Notes under the pieces: model-generated | The model's database searches: none | What the model was told of the DNA's origin: nothing | The model's input: only the letters and a program-made list of their open reading frames with translations | Shown here: in pieces, positions 46,353 to 56,867 of the stretch | Layout: the number at the start of each line of letters is the position of its first letter | Numbering within the stretch: position 1 is the stretch's first letter | Translations under genes and position numbers: made by a program | Origin: Curvularia sp. ZM96 | Lineage: Eukaryota; Ascomycota; Dothideomycetes; Pleosporales; Pleosporaceae | Assembly: GCA_022457065.1 (NCBI GenBank) | Contig: JAJGBQ010000004.1 | Location: 1,612,001 to 1,676,000 of the forward strand | Direction of reading: 5' to 3' | DNA: 64,000 nucleotides

Positions 46353-46986
46353 GGGGGCGCTTACAAGTTTGAGACCACCGGCCATGGCGTACCATATCGA
46401 TGAAGTTACAGTTACACAGTTAACGAAAGGCCGCGAGCTAGGCATGATGACTTAAGTAAAAGTAGGGCAATTGCACGGCAGGGCTGCCGGGCTTTGATGC
46501 CAAAATCCTAATTGGAAATCAACAAGCACCATCTCTCTGAACCATGGCCGTTTTGTGATGCCGCGCTTATCTAATTCCAACCAATGGCCCTGTGCGCCGT
46601 CTGCCCCCCGAGTTGTCATCGATGGCGCAAGAATCAGCCTTACCGGGTAGCGGGAACCAACTTTCCGCCTCGGTACTAGCGCCCTCTGACGGCTACATAT
46701 CAGGGAGCCAGAAGGGCCAGCAACCATTCAGCATGCATCACCATTTCGTAGCTTAATATCGCTGCCTCCCAGTGCAGCCCCCAGAATGTATCAGCCCATT
46801 GCAAGACCATGCTTATGTAACACGCACATGCCTTGCATAAGTTGTGAGGCTCCAAACAGCCGTCAGCCCACTAATTTCCCCAACGTCACAGTTGCTTTGA
46901 CCTGCGCCCACCCCCAGCGCATCACTCCAACACCCGACCCACATTAATTCAGGCACATTGGCAATCATTGCTGCCAATTTCCAGTC
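46353..46986. other. 634 bp between TRM10 and the Oxr1-like gene, no gene seen
   Basis: Both neighbours are on the plus strand, so this holds the TRM10 3' UTR and the promoter of the Oxr1-like gene. Confidence 0.5.
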
Positions 46987-48189
46987 ATGTCGCACGCACA
47001 CGAAGCCCCGTCGTCTCCACCCTTTCGCTCCCCGTCTTCAAAAGCATCTCCGCCACCAGAACGCGCCACACCCAACCGCTCGTCCTCGTATTTCACGTAT
47101 CCCGTCTCGTATGCCGTCTCAGGCATACTACGACGATTGAACACCGAATCGAGTCCGGATTCGGGGGCCCAAGCCAAGTCGGATAGCAGCAGCAGCAACC
47201 GCAACAGCGTAGGCAACCTGCAGGCACAGCTGCACTCCACCGCTTCTTCACTCTCGCAATCCCTTGCAAGCCTCGTCTCGTCCAATTCCACGGATATGAA
47301 TTCGGTCTTCCAGCCAACACACCGCATAGCGAGCCCATTTCAGCCACCACCATTGACACCATTGAGTCTGAAGGGATGGAGGAGTGGAATGCGGGAGAGT
47401 GGCAAGCTTTTGACCAAAGCGCTGGCAGAAGAAATTAGGCTGCTTCTGCCGCCGAGGCTACAACTGGTAGATGAATGGAACCTAGCATATAGTCTAGAGC
47501 AAAACGGCGTGAGCTTAGCGACTCTTTACAAGGAGGCTGGAGAATACCGGGGGCGGAGAGGCGGTTTCGTGCTGGTTGTTAAAGATGGCGATGGAGGCGT
47601 ATGTTCCCCAACATCAATAATCATGAAGCAGTGCTGACATCTTGCGACAGTTATTTGGGGCCTATCTCTCCGACGCACCTCACCCTTCTTCGTCATTTTA
47701 CGGCAACGGCGAATGCTTTCTCTGGCGTGCGCACGTTCTTGCTGGGCTTCCAGACTTACAACTAAACCTCCCCCCTCCACCCTCGGAGGATACCACAAAC
47801 GCTGTCCGAATGACAACGATATCATCTCCGAAAACAAATAGCGATAATTTAGCCCCGCCAGAGAATCTTCAGGCGAACAGGAGTGGCGCGAGCACACCAG
47901 AGAGGATAAGATTCAAGGCGTTCCCTTATAGCGGAGTGAACGATTATATGATTTTCTGCGAGCACAGCTATTTGAGTGTTGGTGGAGGGTAAGCCAGTAT
48001 TAATCAATCACGCATAAAGCATAACCATACTGATATTGTCACAGGGACGGTCACTACGGCTTATGGCTAGATGACAACCTCGAAAACGGTGTGTCGGATA
48101 CATGTCCAACTTTTGGCAACGAGCCACTCAGCGACGAGGGCAAGAAATTTGGCGTTCTAGGTGTCGAGCTCTGGTACATTGGCGTTTGA
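46987..48189 (+). CDS. OXR1: TLDc-domain oxidation resistance protein, Oxr1-like
   Basis: Three exons, 46987-47598, 47651-47988 and 48045-48189, give 364 aa. A Ser/Pro-rich disordered N-terminus (about 1-125) leads to a TLDc domain: LTKALAEEIRLLLPPRLQLVDEWNLAYSLEQNGVSL, GGLFGAYLSDA, GNGECFLW, FKAFPYSGVNDYMIFCEHSYLSVGGGDGHYGLWLDD and FGVLGVELWYIGV at the very end. A low-complexity insert lies between GNGECFLW and FKAFP. TLDc proteins bind the V-ATPase and protect against oxidative stress. Joins at 47598/47651 and 47988/48045 rebuild the GGLFGAY and GGGDGHYG motifs. Confidence 0.93.
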
Positions 48190-49171
48190 GCGTCACCCCG
48201 GTTTTGTTCTTTTTGTTTCTTAACACGATACCTGATGCGGTCTTTGATACTAGAGGAACCGGTATGGCGTTCAACGGCCAAAAAGGTCTTTAAGGCTCAA
48301 GGAAACGTGGAGGTTCCGGTCTTGGCTCGCTGATCCGGTGAAGTGGGAGCCGTGAGATACCCTGATGAAATACTTTACTTACTACACTATGTCCGTTTTC
48401 GTATCATCTACCAATACGACATCTGTGGTACAGTTGACCTCGACGAACAATGATACACGCTGTACTCTAGCTTAGCCGCTTTCCGAATTTCTGATCTAGG
48501 GGGCGATACTATGGGGTGGAGACAGTGGCCGTGATTGGCTTAGAGCCTGTTATCGTGGGGATATATGGATCTGCTCAGCGTCTGTTGGCAGATGAAATTA
48601 TGAAGACGGCCACGGTGTATGGTTGCGGGCGCGTGTTTTGTAGGAATGTGGGTCAGATTTTGCTCGAGTTGGTTGAAACCTTTAAACTGGAGAAAATGCA
48701 AAGCTGTGATTGGCTTCAACTCGGTGTTTTGTCCATAGGCTGCCACGACTTCGCCTCCACATACCAAATGTCAGCCTCTCCCACAACCAGTACAACCAGA
48801 GAATGGAAGCCTTTGAAACCACCCTACATTCAACAGACTTACTACTTTGAGTTGGTTGTAGCTGTCACAGTTACACGATATCTATTATATTTAGTACTTA
48901 CCATCTCATTTTCGAATGTAGCCGTAGTTGTCGCAGATATTTACCATCTCTTTTATTGACAGCGTAGGTGGGCTCCCTATGCTTTCTTGGTTTTACTGGT
49001 TGTAGAAGAGTCAGTCTGCAACCATAGTACATTTCTTCAGTCTCACTTGAAATGGCACACGGATACCGTTATGAGTATCTTTTTTCTAGTCTATTGATGA
49101 CAGGACGTCCGCTTTGCAACTTCTACTGATACACTATCATGATCATAACAGCTTCAACCCTATTCGCGAAA
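48190..49171. other. 982 bp with no supported gene
   Basis: It contains the 3' UTR of the Oxr1-like gene and the upstream region of the first BTB-finger copy. A frame at 48516-48959 starts at GTG and has no domain. Confidence 0.45.
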
Positions 49172-50101
49172 ATGGGTACCACCAAGCGACGCAGTGCGAC
49201 TAAAAAGCTGAACCCCATCTAGTAAGTAGGAGATCCGAAAGCTTCAGGTCGCTTCTACTAAATACTTACAGTCTAGACCGAAACGTCATCACCTTTCATA
49301 CAAGATACGGTAATCGATACTTCAGCGTTCATGCAGACTTACTCTACAACAACTCCAAATACTTCAAGCAGCGTCTGCAAAACAATCGCAAGGCAATCGA
49401 TGATGACTGCTCGATTTGTCAAGAGAAGCTGGATCCCTACACCAGCGATATAAGTTTTTGTGAAGCGTATTGCGGACAGAATTTTCATAAGCACTATCGA
49501 CGAGTGGAAAAGGTCAACTAAGCACAAAACGACATGTCCTTTATGCCAGAGACCCTGGAAAACTAGGCCAAGGAACATCCCTTTGCCATTGGATCTTGGG
49601 AAACCGGATCTAGGTGCAATAGAGTCATACGTGAATTGGCTATACACGGGAGAGCTGTACATTGTCGAAGCCTTCGATACCCAAAACAGCAGCAGCTACA
49701 ACCTTCAGCTACTCATGACCTGGAGGTTTGCAGTCAAAATCGAGGACGACCACTTCAGGAATGATATCATCGCTGAATGCGTCACTTCTATGAAAAAAGG
49801 CGCCGGAGGTTTTGATCCAGCATGTATCGAGTATGCTTATACCTATGGCCCAGATTGTATGCGAGATTTTTTAGTCGACGCATGGCTAGCGGACAAAGAC
49901 CTGTATCACAGCAAATACTTCACTGGAATGTTACTCGTCGAATTTGTACGCAGGTTATGTGTTGCTGCTTCGGCTTGGTTCAAGGAATGTGTGAAGCACA
50001 AGGAGTTGGTAGAGAAGTATACCGGAGGAGAGTACGAATACACTGAGAATGAGGAATCGGCTGCGTCAGAATCCGAGACCGACACTGAGGACAGGGAATA
50101 A
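49172..50101 (+). pseudogene. BTB protein with inserted C4HC3 finger, copy A, frameshifted
   Basis: Exon 1 (49172-49221) joins at phase 2 to an exon from 49272. The frame reads the first BTB strands (NRYFSVHADLLYNNSKYFKQRL) and the first zinc ligands CSICQEKL...SFC, then ends at TAA 49519-49521, giving only 99 aa. The rest of the finger (TTCPLCQRPW) and the second half of BTB (IESYVNWLYTGELYIVEAF) continue in another frame to 50101. The shift falls near 49495, where the paralogues encode a zinc-ligand Cys; a 2-nt loss or 1-nt gain explains it. There is also one extra residue between ligands three and four. It is the first of three tandem paralogues. Confidence 0.72.
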
Positions 50102-50794
50102 ATTGCGTCTGTGTTTGTAGCTATCAATATAGTCAATGATAAATAGCTGTGGCAACTACAGCTACTTCTAAAAGTAGAGTTGTGAGTGCCACGAACACAA
50201 TGAATAATAAGTGATTGTGACAACCCACAGCTACCTTTATGGCGTATAGGCCGTAATTTTCTAGACTCACCAGTTGCAGAGAGTCGGAGTTTATAGCTGG
50301 CACAGGTAGGATATGACGTCAGTTAGTGATACTCTTGTCGTGGTCCTCAGCCCTCCTTCAAACGCATTACACGCAGAGCTGTCAACAATCATGCTCATCC
50401 CTAGGCTAACGTGATATAGTAAGTATTGAACCTAAAGAATCCAGCTTATTCGTATGTCACGTTAGCTCGGCGATGAGCTTAATTGTCGACAGTTCTGACA
50501 ACACGGCACCTCACTATAGATCAACGTGTGATATTTGGCAAATTTAAAAGTTTACGCTTAACCCCTTTCTAAGGATCAATCCTCGTCGTGTGTGTTAAGT
50601 GAGAAGTGAACTGTAGCTCCGTTTTCCCCCTCACAAGAAATGCTGCTATGTGTTCATCATTCACTTCATCACCCTCCGTTTGTAGCCTATCCTGGTGACT
50701 AAGCCCCACTCCCGTCCGTTTGCGGCACCTATTTCAAGTTTGCTATATAAGTATCCTGCCACCCACAATTGTTTCAAAATACCTCTCCACCAAG
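50102..50794. other. 693 bp between BTB-finger copies A and B, no gene seen
   Basis: No coding frame is credible. This is the probable promoter of copy B. Confidence 0.5.
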
Positions 50795-51867
50795 ATGGCG
50801 GATGCCAACCCTCGACCCGCTGCCGAGCCTCAGGCGGCGATCGATGGACAAGCTGCTAACGGTGGACAAGTTGCTCACGATGCTCAAGTCGCTCACGATG
50901 CCCAAGCCGCTCACGTTGCCCAAGCCGCTATCAACGCTCAAGCTGTTGTGGAGCCTCGTAGATCAATCAGGTATTCTCTTTTTCGCTCGCTGTATATCAC
51001 TGGCTTACTAGAACTAGCAGTTTCGGCAACGCGATCGTTCAGTTCAATACATTGAACGACTCCCGTCACTACACTATCCACCAAGGCATCGAACCTCACT
51101 GACGTTCCTGCGTTTGAGACCTCAGCTAACCTCCCTATGATTTAGATCTCATATGCAGCACGTCCATGTATTTCAGGGACCGCCTCCAGAAAAATCGCAA
51201 GCCGATTGACACGTGCTACATCTGCTACGAAGCTCTCGATCGCACGCTCAGTAACATCAGTTTCTGCGTCGTATGTGGCCATAATGTACATGAGCACTGT
51301 ATCTTGGTCTGGCAAGACTTCCTCGACGACGAAGATCGCACACCGACCTGTCCAATGTGTCGTTCCAACTGGCAGTGGAATTGGATCCCTGTCCGTCTCC
51401 GCGTGAATGCTGAGCTCGATGCCGAGGACTTACAGGCTTATCTCGACTGGGTATATACCTTGAAACTGACGATTCCATCCCGCATTTCCCGATACTCTGA
51501 TGACTTCAACTTCGCTTTCTTCAAACTCTGGAACGTCGCCAACATCTTCAGAGACGCGACTTTCAAGATCCAGATCATCAAAACCTTTTTGCAAGAAAGG
51601 ATGACCGTCTTCGAGAGGGACAGTGTGGAATGGGCGTTTGGAGAACAACCGTGCGACGAGCAGCTCCGCAAGTTCCTTCTCGATGTTACGATGGCGGATA
51701 TGGCGCCTGGCTGGTATAGCGAGTGTGGAGTTTTTCTCCCTCTGGCGTTTCTTGAGCAGTTGACCACTGCTGGCCAGCTCAGATACATTCACAGCGGTCA
51801 GTATGAACGAGTTGAGGAGATCTGGGTGGCGAAGTACGATTCGGAAGCTCGCGCGCATGCGTTGTAG
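50795..51867 (+). CDS. BTB protein with inserted C4HC3 finger, copy B
   Basis: Three exons, 50795-50970, 51021-51085 and 51146-51867, give about 320 aa. The N-terminus is an Ala/Gln/His-rich repeat tail built on AHDAQ-like units (about 20-50). BTB strands follow (GNAIVQFNTLNDSRHYTIHQ-DLICSTSMYFRDRL), then a finger CxxC-x13-CxxC-x4-H-x2-C-x16-CxxC, then the BTB remainder (LQAYLDWVYTLKL) and a helical C-terminus. Reading through 51086 meets a stop in the BTB core. A GC-AG intron (GC at 51086, AG at 51145) restores the alignment with copies A and C. The first acceptor is a TAGCAG tandem site, so one residue is optional. Zinc fingers of this order occur in RING-variant and PHD domains; ligase activity is only a guess. 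Confidence 0.72.
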
Positions 51868-52820
51868 CAAGGAATTCTGATGGCATGCTTCGGTACACGG
51901 TGGGTCCACCATCATGGTCAGGATGCACATTTGCAACACAAACTGGAACTGTGGGCTTTTTCTAAAAGGAAGCACTAAGACCTAATAAGCACTGTCATTG
52001 TCGCAGATGCCGTCTTTACCCTTTTCATGTATTTAAAATTCAGAAGCAAGGTTCCTTGGGTCTGCAGTCTCCGGGGAAAGGAATGAAATTTTGCTTCTTT
52101 TGATGTCACACGAAAGACACTGCTCTAACTGAACGCTGTTGCATTTAAGTCATGTGGATGTGATATCTCATTTGCTAACACAGAGCACTTTAGTTCGTCT
52201 TCCTGTGCTTGACAAAACTTCCGCTCACCGTTAGTCAGATAGCTTCGTGGACTGCTTTTTTACTACATATGCATTCATTCTCTGCCTGAAGCATGGTGTC
52301 AATCGCAGCTGGTTTGCCCTGCTTTGTTATGGCGTTGCCAGGCTTACACTCATTCAGGTATAGCGTCCTGGTAAGTCTACTGTACTAGTTCTCATAGCAA
52401 CCATCCTTGAACCACCATTGTCTTCTTGACTGCTTTTGTGCCTTTGAGCGTCTGGGCCGTTACTTGCTTATTCTGAAGCATGTTCTACACTTGATATGAG
52501 ACTCAGGTGAAAGCTGGATGAGCCCAATGCCTTCACAACTTCCCGTATTGTTCCCTTCTACGCCAGCCTTACTTTACTTTGCCACTTTCTCATAAGGTGA
52601 AACAACTACTTACGCACCATCGGCTCTCTTACCTTGAGATAAAGGGTATCTTGGTGGTAGCTCTAGCGATTTATTTAAATATCACCTCCCGCGTTCTTTT
52701 CTTCGTCACCCTTCTCGCCACTCGCACCCAGGCAAGCCAACGAGATTCACGGCACCCACTCAAACACCGAGATAAAGATAAAATACCGTACTACAACTCA
52801 GAGATCTTTTGTTAGCATTA
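51868..52820. other. 953 bp between BTB-finger copies B and C, no gene seen
   Basis: Short frames only. No domain is visible. Confidence 0.5.
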
Positions 52821-53738
52821 TGAAAGCAAGAGCCATCAAGTAAGTTCAGGATTAGTGCATACTGTTGGATTAATTTGACTTTGCGCGATCTCAAACGTGG
52901 TCCTATTCTACTGCGATTTGAAAATGGCAGAAGACGCTGACTATGAGCTAGTTATGGCCGAAGGATTGTGCGACTATCCATAGGCAAAGATCCAACGATT
53001 TTCGTTATACACGAAGATCTCCTTTGCGCCAATTCACCGTTCTTCCGCCAAGCGCTTCAGCCTGGAAGAAAAGATGTCGAAGGAGACTGCTCCATATGTC
53101 TCGGGACGCTGAAGCATATTCCTCAAGATATTACTTTCTGCAAGAATTGTGGAAACAACTTCCATGTCGGCTGTATGAAGAATTTACTACAAGCAGCTAG
53201 AGGCCAAAAAATGTCTTGTCCATTATGCCGAAACGAATGGATGGGTCACAAATCCCATCAGTCCAAAGAGCTCCCGGAAATGAACGCAGCAGCTTTTGGG
53301 ACATATTACGAATGGCTTTACAAAGATTGCATCACGTATACACAAGGTTCAGAAGAAGAGGACAAGGAGCAAACTCTTCGCAATCTCCTCCAAATCTATC
53401 AAATTGGACTCGAGATAAAGGATGAAAAGTTTTCTACTGCAGTCATCGAGCAAATCTTCGAGTTCGCAGCTAGCGAATCCCCCGGCGGCTATGACTGTAT
53501 ACGTGACATCTATAATGATGAGGAGGATTACCCATACCTCAAGGAGCTCCTAGTATACTTGTATATCTTCCTGAGGATCGAGGATAAATCACTGGATGAT
53601 TTGTTCACATGGGAAGATATGCCAACAAGATTTGTGAGAGATGTGGTCGTCACACTTATAGAAGACTCTGATCTCCGAGAAAGCGGTATAGATACGCAGA
53701 CGATGTGGCGCAGAATGAGCATTTACAACAAACGCTGA
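52821..53738 (+). CDS. BTB protein with inserted C4HC3 finger, copy C
   Basis: Two exons, 52821-52840 (20 nt) and 52952-53738, give 268 aa. The short first exon MKARAI joins at phase 2 to NYGRRIVRLSIG. BTB strands and the first helix (IFVIHEDLLCANSPFFRQAL) are followed by the finger at 53-99: Cys53, Cys56, Cys70, Cys73, His78, Cys81, Cys96, Cys99. The fold then resumes with FGTYYEWLYKDCI and a helical C-terminus. All eight candidate zinc ligands are present, so this is the cleanest copy. An alternative ATG at 52924 is out of frame. Function is unknown; BTB suggests dimerisation or adaptor use and the finger may bind an E2 enzyme or a peptide. Confidence 0.75.
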
Positions 53739-54675
53739 ATGGAGCTAGCCCCAGCATACACTCGAACTCAAGACACATCTGTAAGTCTATTCAAGCAATC
53801 AATGCACATCATACTGACATCGAGCAACAGGAAGATCAAGGATCGACATATTCATCTATATTCCAGACATCCAAACATCCACTCGACCTTGACAGTATAC
53901 ACGCGAAAAGCAGCAACAAGATCATGCGCTTCATACCTTGGTTTACATATGGCACATTCACATATCCCCAATTTTCACACCACCCAGAATGCTATTTGTT
54001 CCTTATCTCAAAATCCAGCATATGTGGTATTTCAGGGATGCGAGACACATTAGTCGCGATCTACAGGAAACGACAAGCATGGCAAATGCTTAAACAGGAG
54101 CAGGGCGGAAGATCATCCCAGAGAGTTCTTACATGTCTTTACTCTTTTCCTTGCTTGCCTTTCTGCATTTTCATCTTCTTTCAACCCCAAAAGTGAGAGC
54201 AAGTCCAAATAGCCAGAATCAAAAGTTATTCATTGTAATGTGGAGCGGACAATATGAGGTATTAGTTTTAGTGAAAGTATTTGGTGTGAGGTAACAACAT
54301 GATACCATACGCTGCTGTTTACGCTGTCATGCTTAGTCATAGTTGCTGCAACACCAGCTTAATATCACATTCTTTCGTCGAAACCAGTATTTACGATCCC
54401 TGGATGTTTGAAGATGAGTGTTATACTTCCGCTCACCGAGATCTACTCTTTCCAAACTGACTATTCTGAATGATTGACAGACACAAAAGCTGCAAAAGAG
54501 TTATCTGGTTAACTTCAGAAATAGCAAACATCTGGAACCAGTGCAAGGAGGGTGTAGTTTTGGAAAAAGTAGCATTAAAACACTACACATCTATATCTAC
54601 ATGACGATGCTCTCGCTCTTTCAGCCACCGTTTCTCGCACCGCTGTCAAATCATTCACAAAACATCATATCTTCA
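53739..54675. other. 937 bp between copy C and OLE1, no gene seen
   Basis: The genes converge here, so both 3' UTRs lie within. An open frame at 53705-54196 overlaps the end of copy C and has no domain. Confidence 0.45.
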
Positions 54676-56095
54676 TCAAGCGGCAATAGCCACCGTAGCC
54701 GGCGCCGCCACCCTGGTAGCTTGCTCACCAGCTCTGACTACGCTCATGCCCTTTGTATCCTTTGTCGCTCTCTCAGCACCCGTTTTCCAGACCTCGACTT
54801 CTTGGCCTCCGCGGAGAATGCCAACCCTCATGGTCGAAAGCAGGTTGTGTGCCGCGTTAGAGTGTTCATATACACCCCCGTTGAAGACTGCTGTTGCGTC
54901 CTTTCCAATCGCAGACTTGATTAGTGTTTTACCACCAGGGTGATCGGCAATGAAAGGTGATACGTCATGGATAACACCCGCGATGGCTACTAAAGCTGCA
55001 CCATTGGAAGAGGCTTGGGACTGGAAATCTTCCCAGGAGAGGACAGGCAGTTGGGATAGAGGCGTGCCCCAGTCCAACTGTGCACGTTTCTTATCCACAG
55101 CCTTTTGCTGTTGCTGGAGACGGCCTTTCTCGATTTCGTTGGAACGGAAGGTCTTGAGATCGTAGGCCAACGGGAAAAAGGGTAACTTTGACATGCCCCA
55201 AATCAACCATTTCGTGGGATCGTACTGGTACCACTGAATGGCGTTGCCTTTTGGTCATCAGCTTAAAGCCCTAGCTTTCTCGGCAGGAATACTTACGGTA
55301 ATCACTAGGAAACTCGTGGTGGAAGTTGTGGTAACCTTCTCCCATTGTTACGAGAGCCGTGAACAGATGATCCCGAGGGCTTCTCCGGTCGTCAAACGGT
55401 TGCTCGCCAATCCAGTGTGCCAATGAGTTGACACAGAATGTAGCTTGTTGGACGAAACACGCCCGGATTATGCCTGCATAAACGAAACCTCCCCACCAGT
55501 CTCCCCATCCCATACCAGCAACCAAGGCGGGAAAGATCCACGCGGTGAAAATAAGGATCTTGCCGTAGTGCTTGTGTTGAATGACAACCACAGGATCATT
55601 GTCCAAATCGGAGATATCTGTGCGGCCCTTCACTTTGGGGTCGGTGTTCATGACCATCCATCCAATGTGCGAGAACAGCAGACCTCGCATTACTGAATAT
55701 GGATCTTTCATCGTGTCAGTCCAACGATGGTGGGCGCGATGATTGGCGCTCCACCACCGTATACTTCCTTGAATGGCGCCGGCTCCAGTAAACGCTAGAA
55801 AAAGGCGCAGGGGAAGACGTGCAGAATAACACCGATGACTCCACAGTCGATGATAACCGCCCGTAATACCAAAAGCAGTCATGCCGTAGTAGAGGACGCT
55901 CCATAGTAGTGTCGGACGAATGAGGGGTGTGGAACGCGCAAGGTACAGCCCATAGGCTGGAATCAAGACGACCAGCGTCGTATTAAGCCAATTGATCTTC
56001 TTGTACCAGTTTTGAAGAGTCAATGGCTGGGTGGATATGTGTGGCTGTTTTGTTGCTGGGGGCGCTGCCACTACTGCTGGGTCTAAGGCGGCCAT
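54676..56095 (-). CDS. OLE1: Acyl-CoA delta-9 desaturase with C-terminal cytochrome b5 domain (Ole1)
   Basis: Two exons, 56095-55297 and 55247-54676, give 456 aa. Four hydrophobic segments bracket the three histidine boxes of membrane desaturases: HRLWSH, HRAHHRW and HNFHHEFP. The C-terminus carries a cytochrome b5 domain with the haem-ligand motif HPGG. The enzyme sits in the ER and converts stearoyl- and palmitoyl-CoA to oleoyl- and palmitoleoyl-CoA. The start is chosen at MAALDP for its better context; an in-frame ATG directly before it (56098) and one 29 codons upstream (56182) are alternatives. The join restores SDYRNAIQWYQYDPTKW. Confidence 0.95.
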
Positions 56096-56867
56096 CATGC
56101 GCAAAATGAGGTGGTCGGTCTCAAGGAAGGAGCAAAACGGGCGAGAAATAGACAACTTGGTGGTAGATGTACCACGGTACATATATACACGTACCTACCC
56201 AGTCCTTGTCCGGGACATACCGAATACACCAAGCGCCGCTGGCACCAACGTAGAGAGCAACACGTGTAAACGCAACGGTCGGGCGAATTCAGAGGGCAGA
56301 AACTGCATGACAATCACGCCGTAGCCCTGGATCGGAATCCTCGGGGGTCGTGTAGCTCTTACATCTTGACTGTAATTGGTTGGTGCGAGGCAGTAGATTG
56401 GCTGATGAAGTTTACATTGCCGTGAGTGGTTAGAAGTATGCAGGAACGATGGCACGGAGGGCTTTCGTCGGACAGTTGATGACTAAATTGTCTTAGGTGG
56501 GAAATGCGAACTGCTTGGGCAGGGTGCGAAAGGCTTGGCGGGGACTCCAACAAATGTTGAGACCGCGCTTTCCGCGCGTTTGTCTCGGAAAGCATGTGGC
56601 TATTCTTATTTCATGTAATGTTGCAGGGTGTTGCAAAAATGCTAATCGAGTCGGTTGGCGTTGTCGAGTATGCGAGAAAATCAGTCTTCGATGGATAAGG
56701 TGACGATCATTTCGGTACAATACAAGTGCCGGGCTGTAAGCCTGAGAGCGGAGTACCAGTATCCACGCACGTCCAATAAGGAACAATTTACTCAACGACA
56801 TGAGCCACGACACCCTTGAAGTGCTTTTGGGATTTCGCGCTGCTAGCACAAAAGGTATCTTCTCGTC
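56096..56867. other. 772 bp between OLE1 and TSR4, OLE1 promoter region
   Basis: Both genes are on the minus strand, so this contains the OLE1 promoter and leader and the TSR4 3' UTR. Short frames only. Confidence 0.5.

Noticed and set aside
48516..48959. 147-aa open frame upstream of BTB-finger copy A
   Set aside because: It begins at GTG, shows no family motif and reads into AT-rich DNA.
53705..54196. 163-aa open frame overlapping the end of BTB-finger copy C
   Set aside because: It overlaps coding sequence in another frame and has no ATG-led domain. It looks like 3' UTR.
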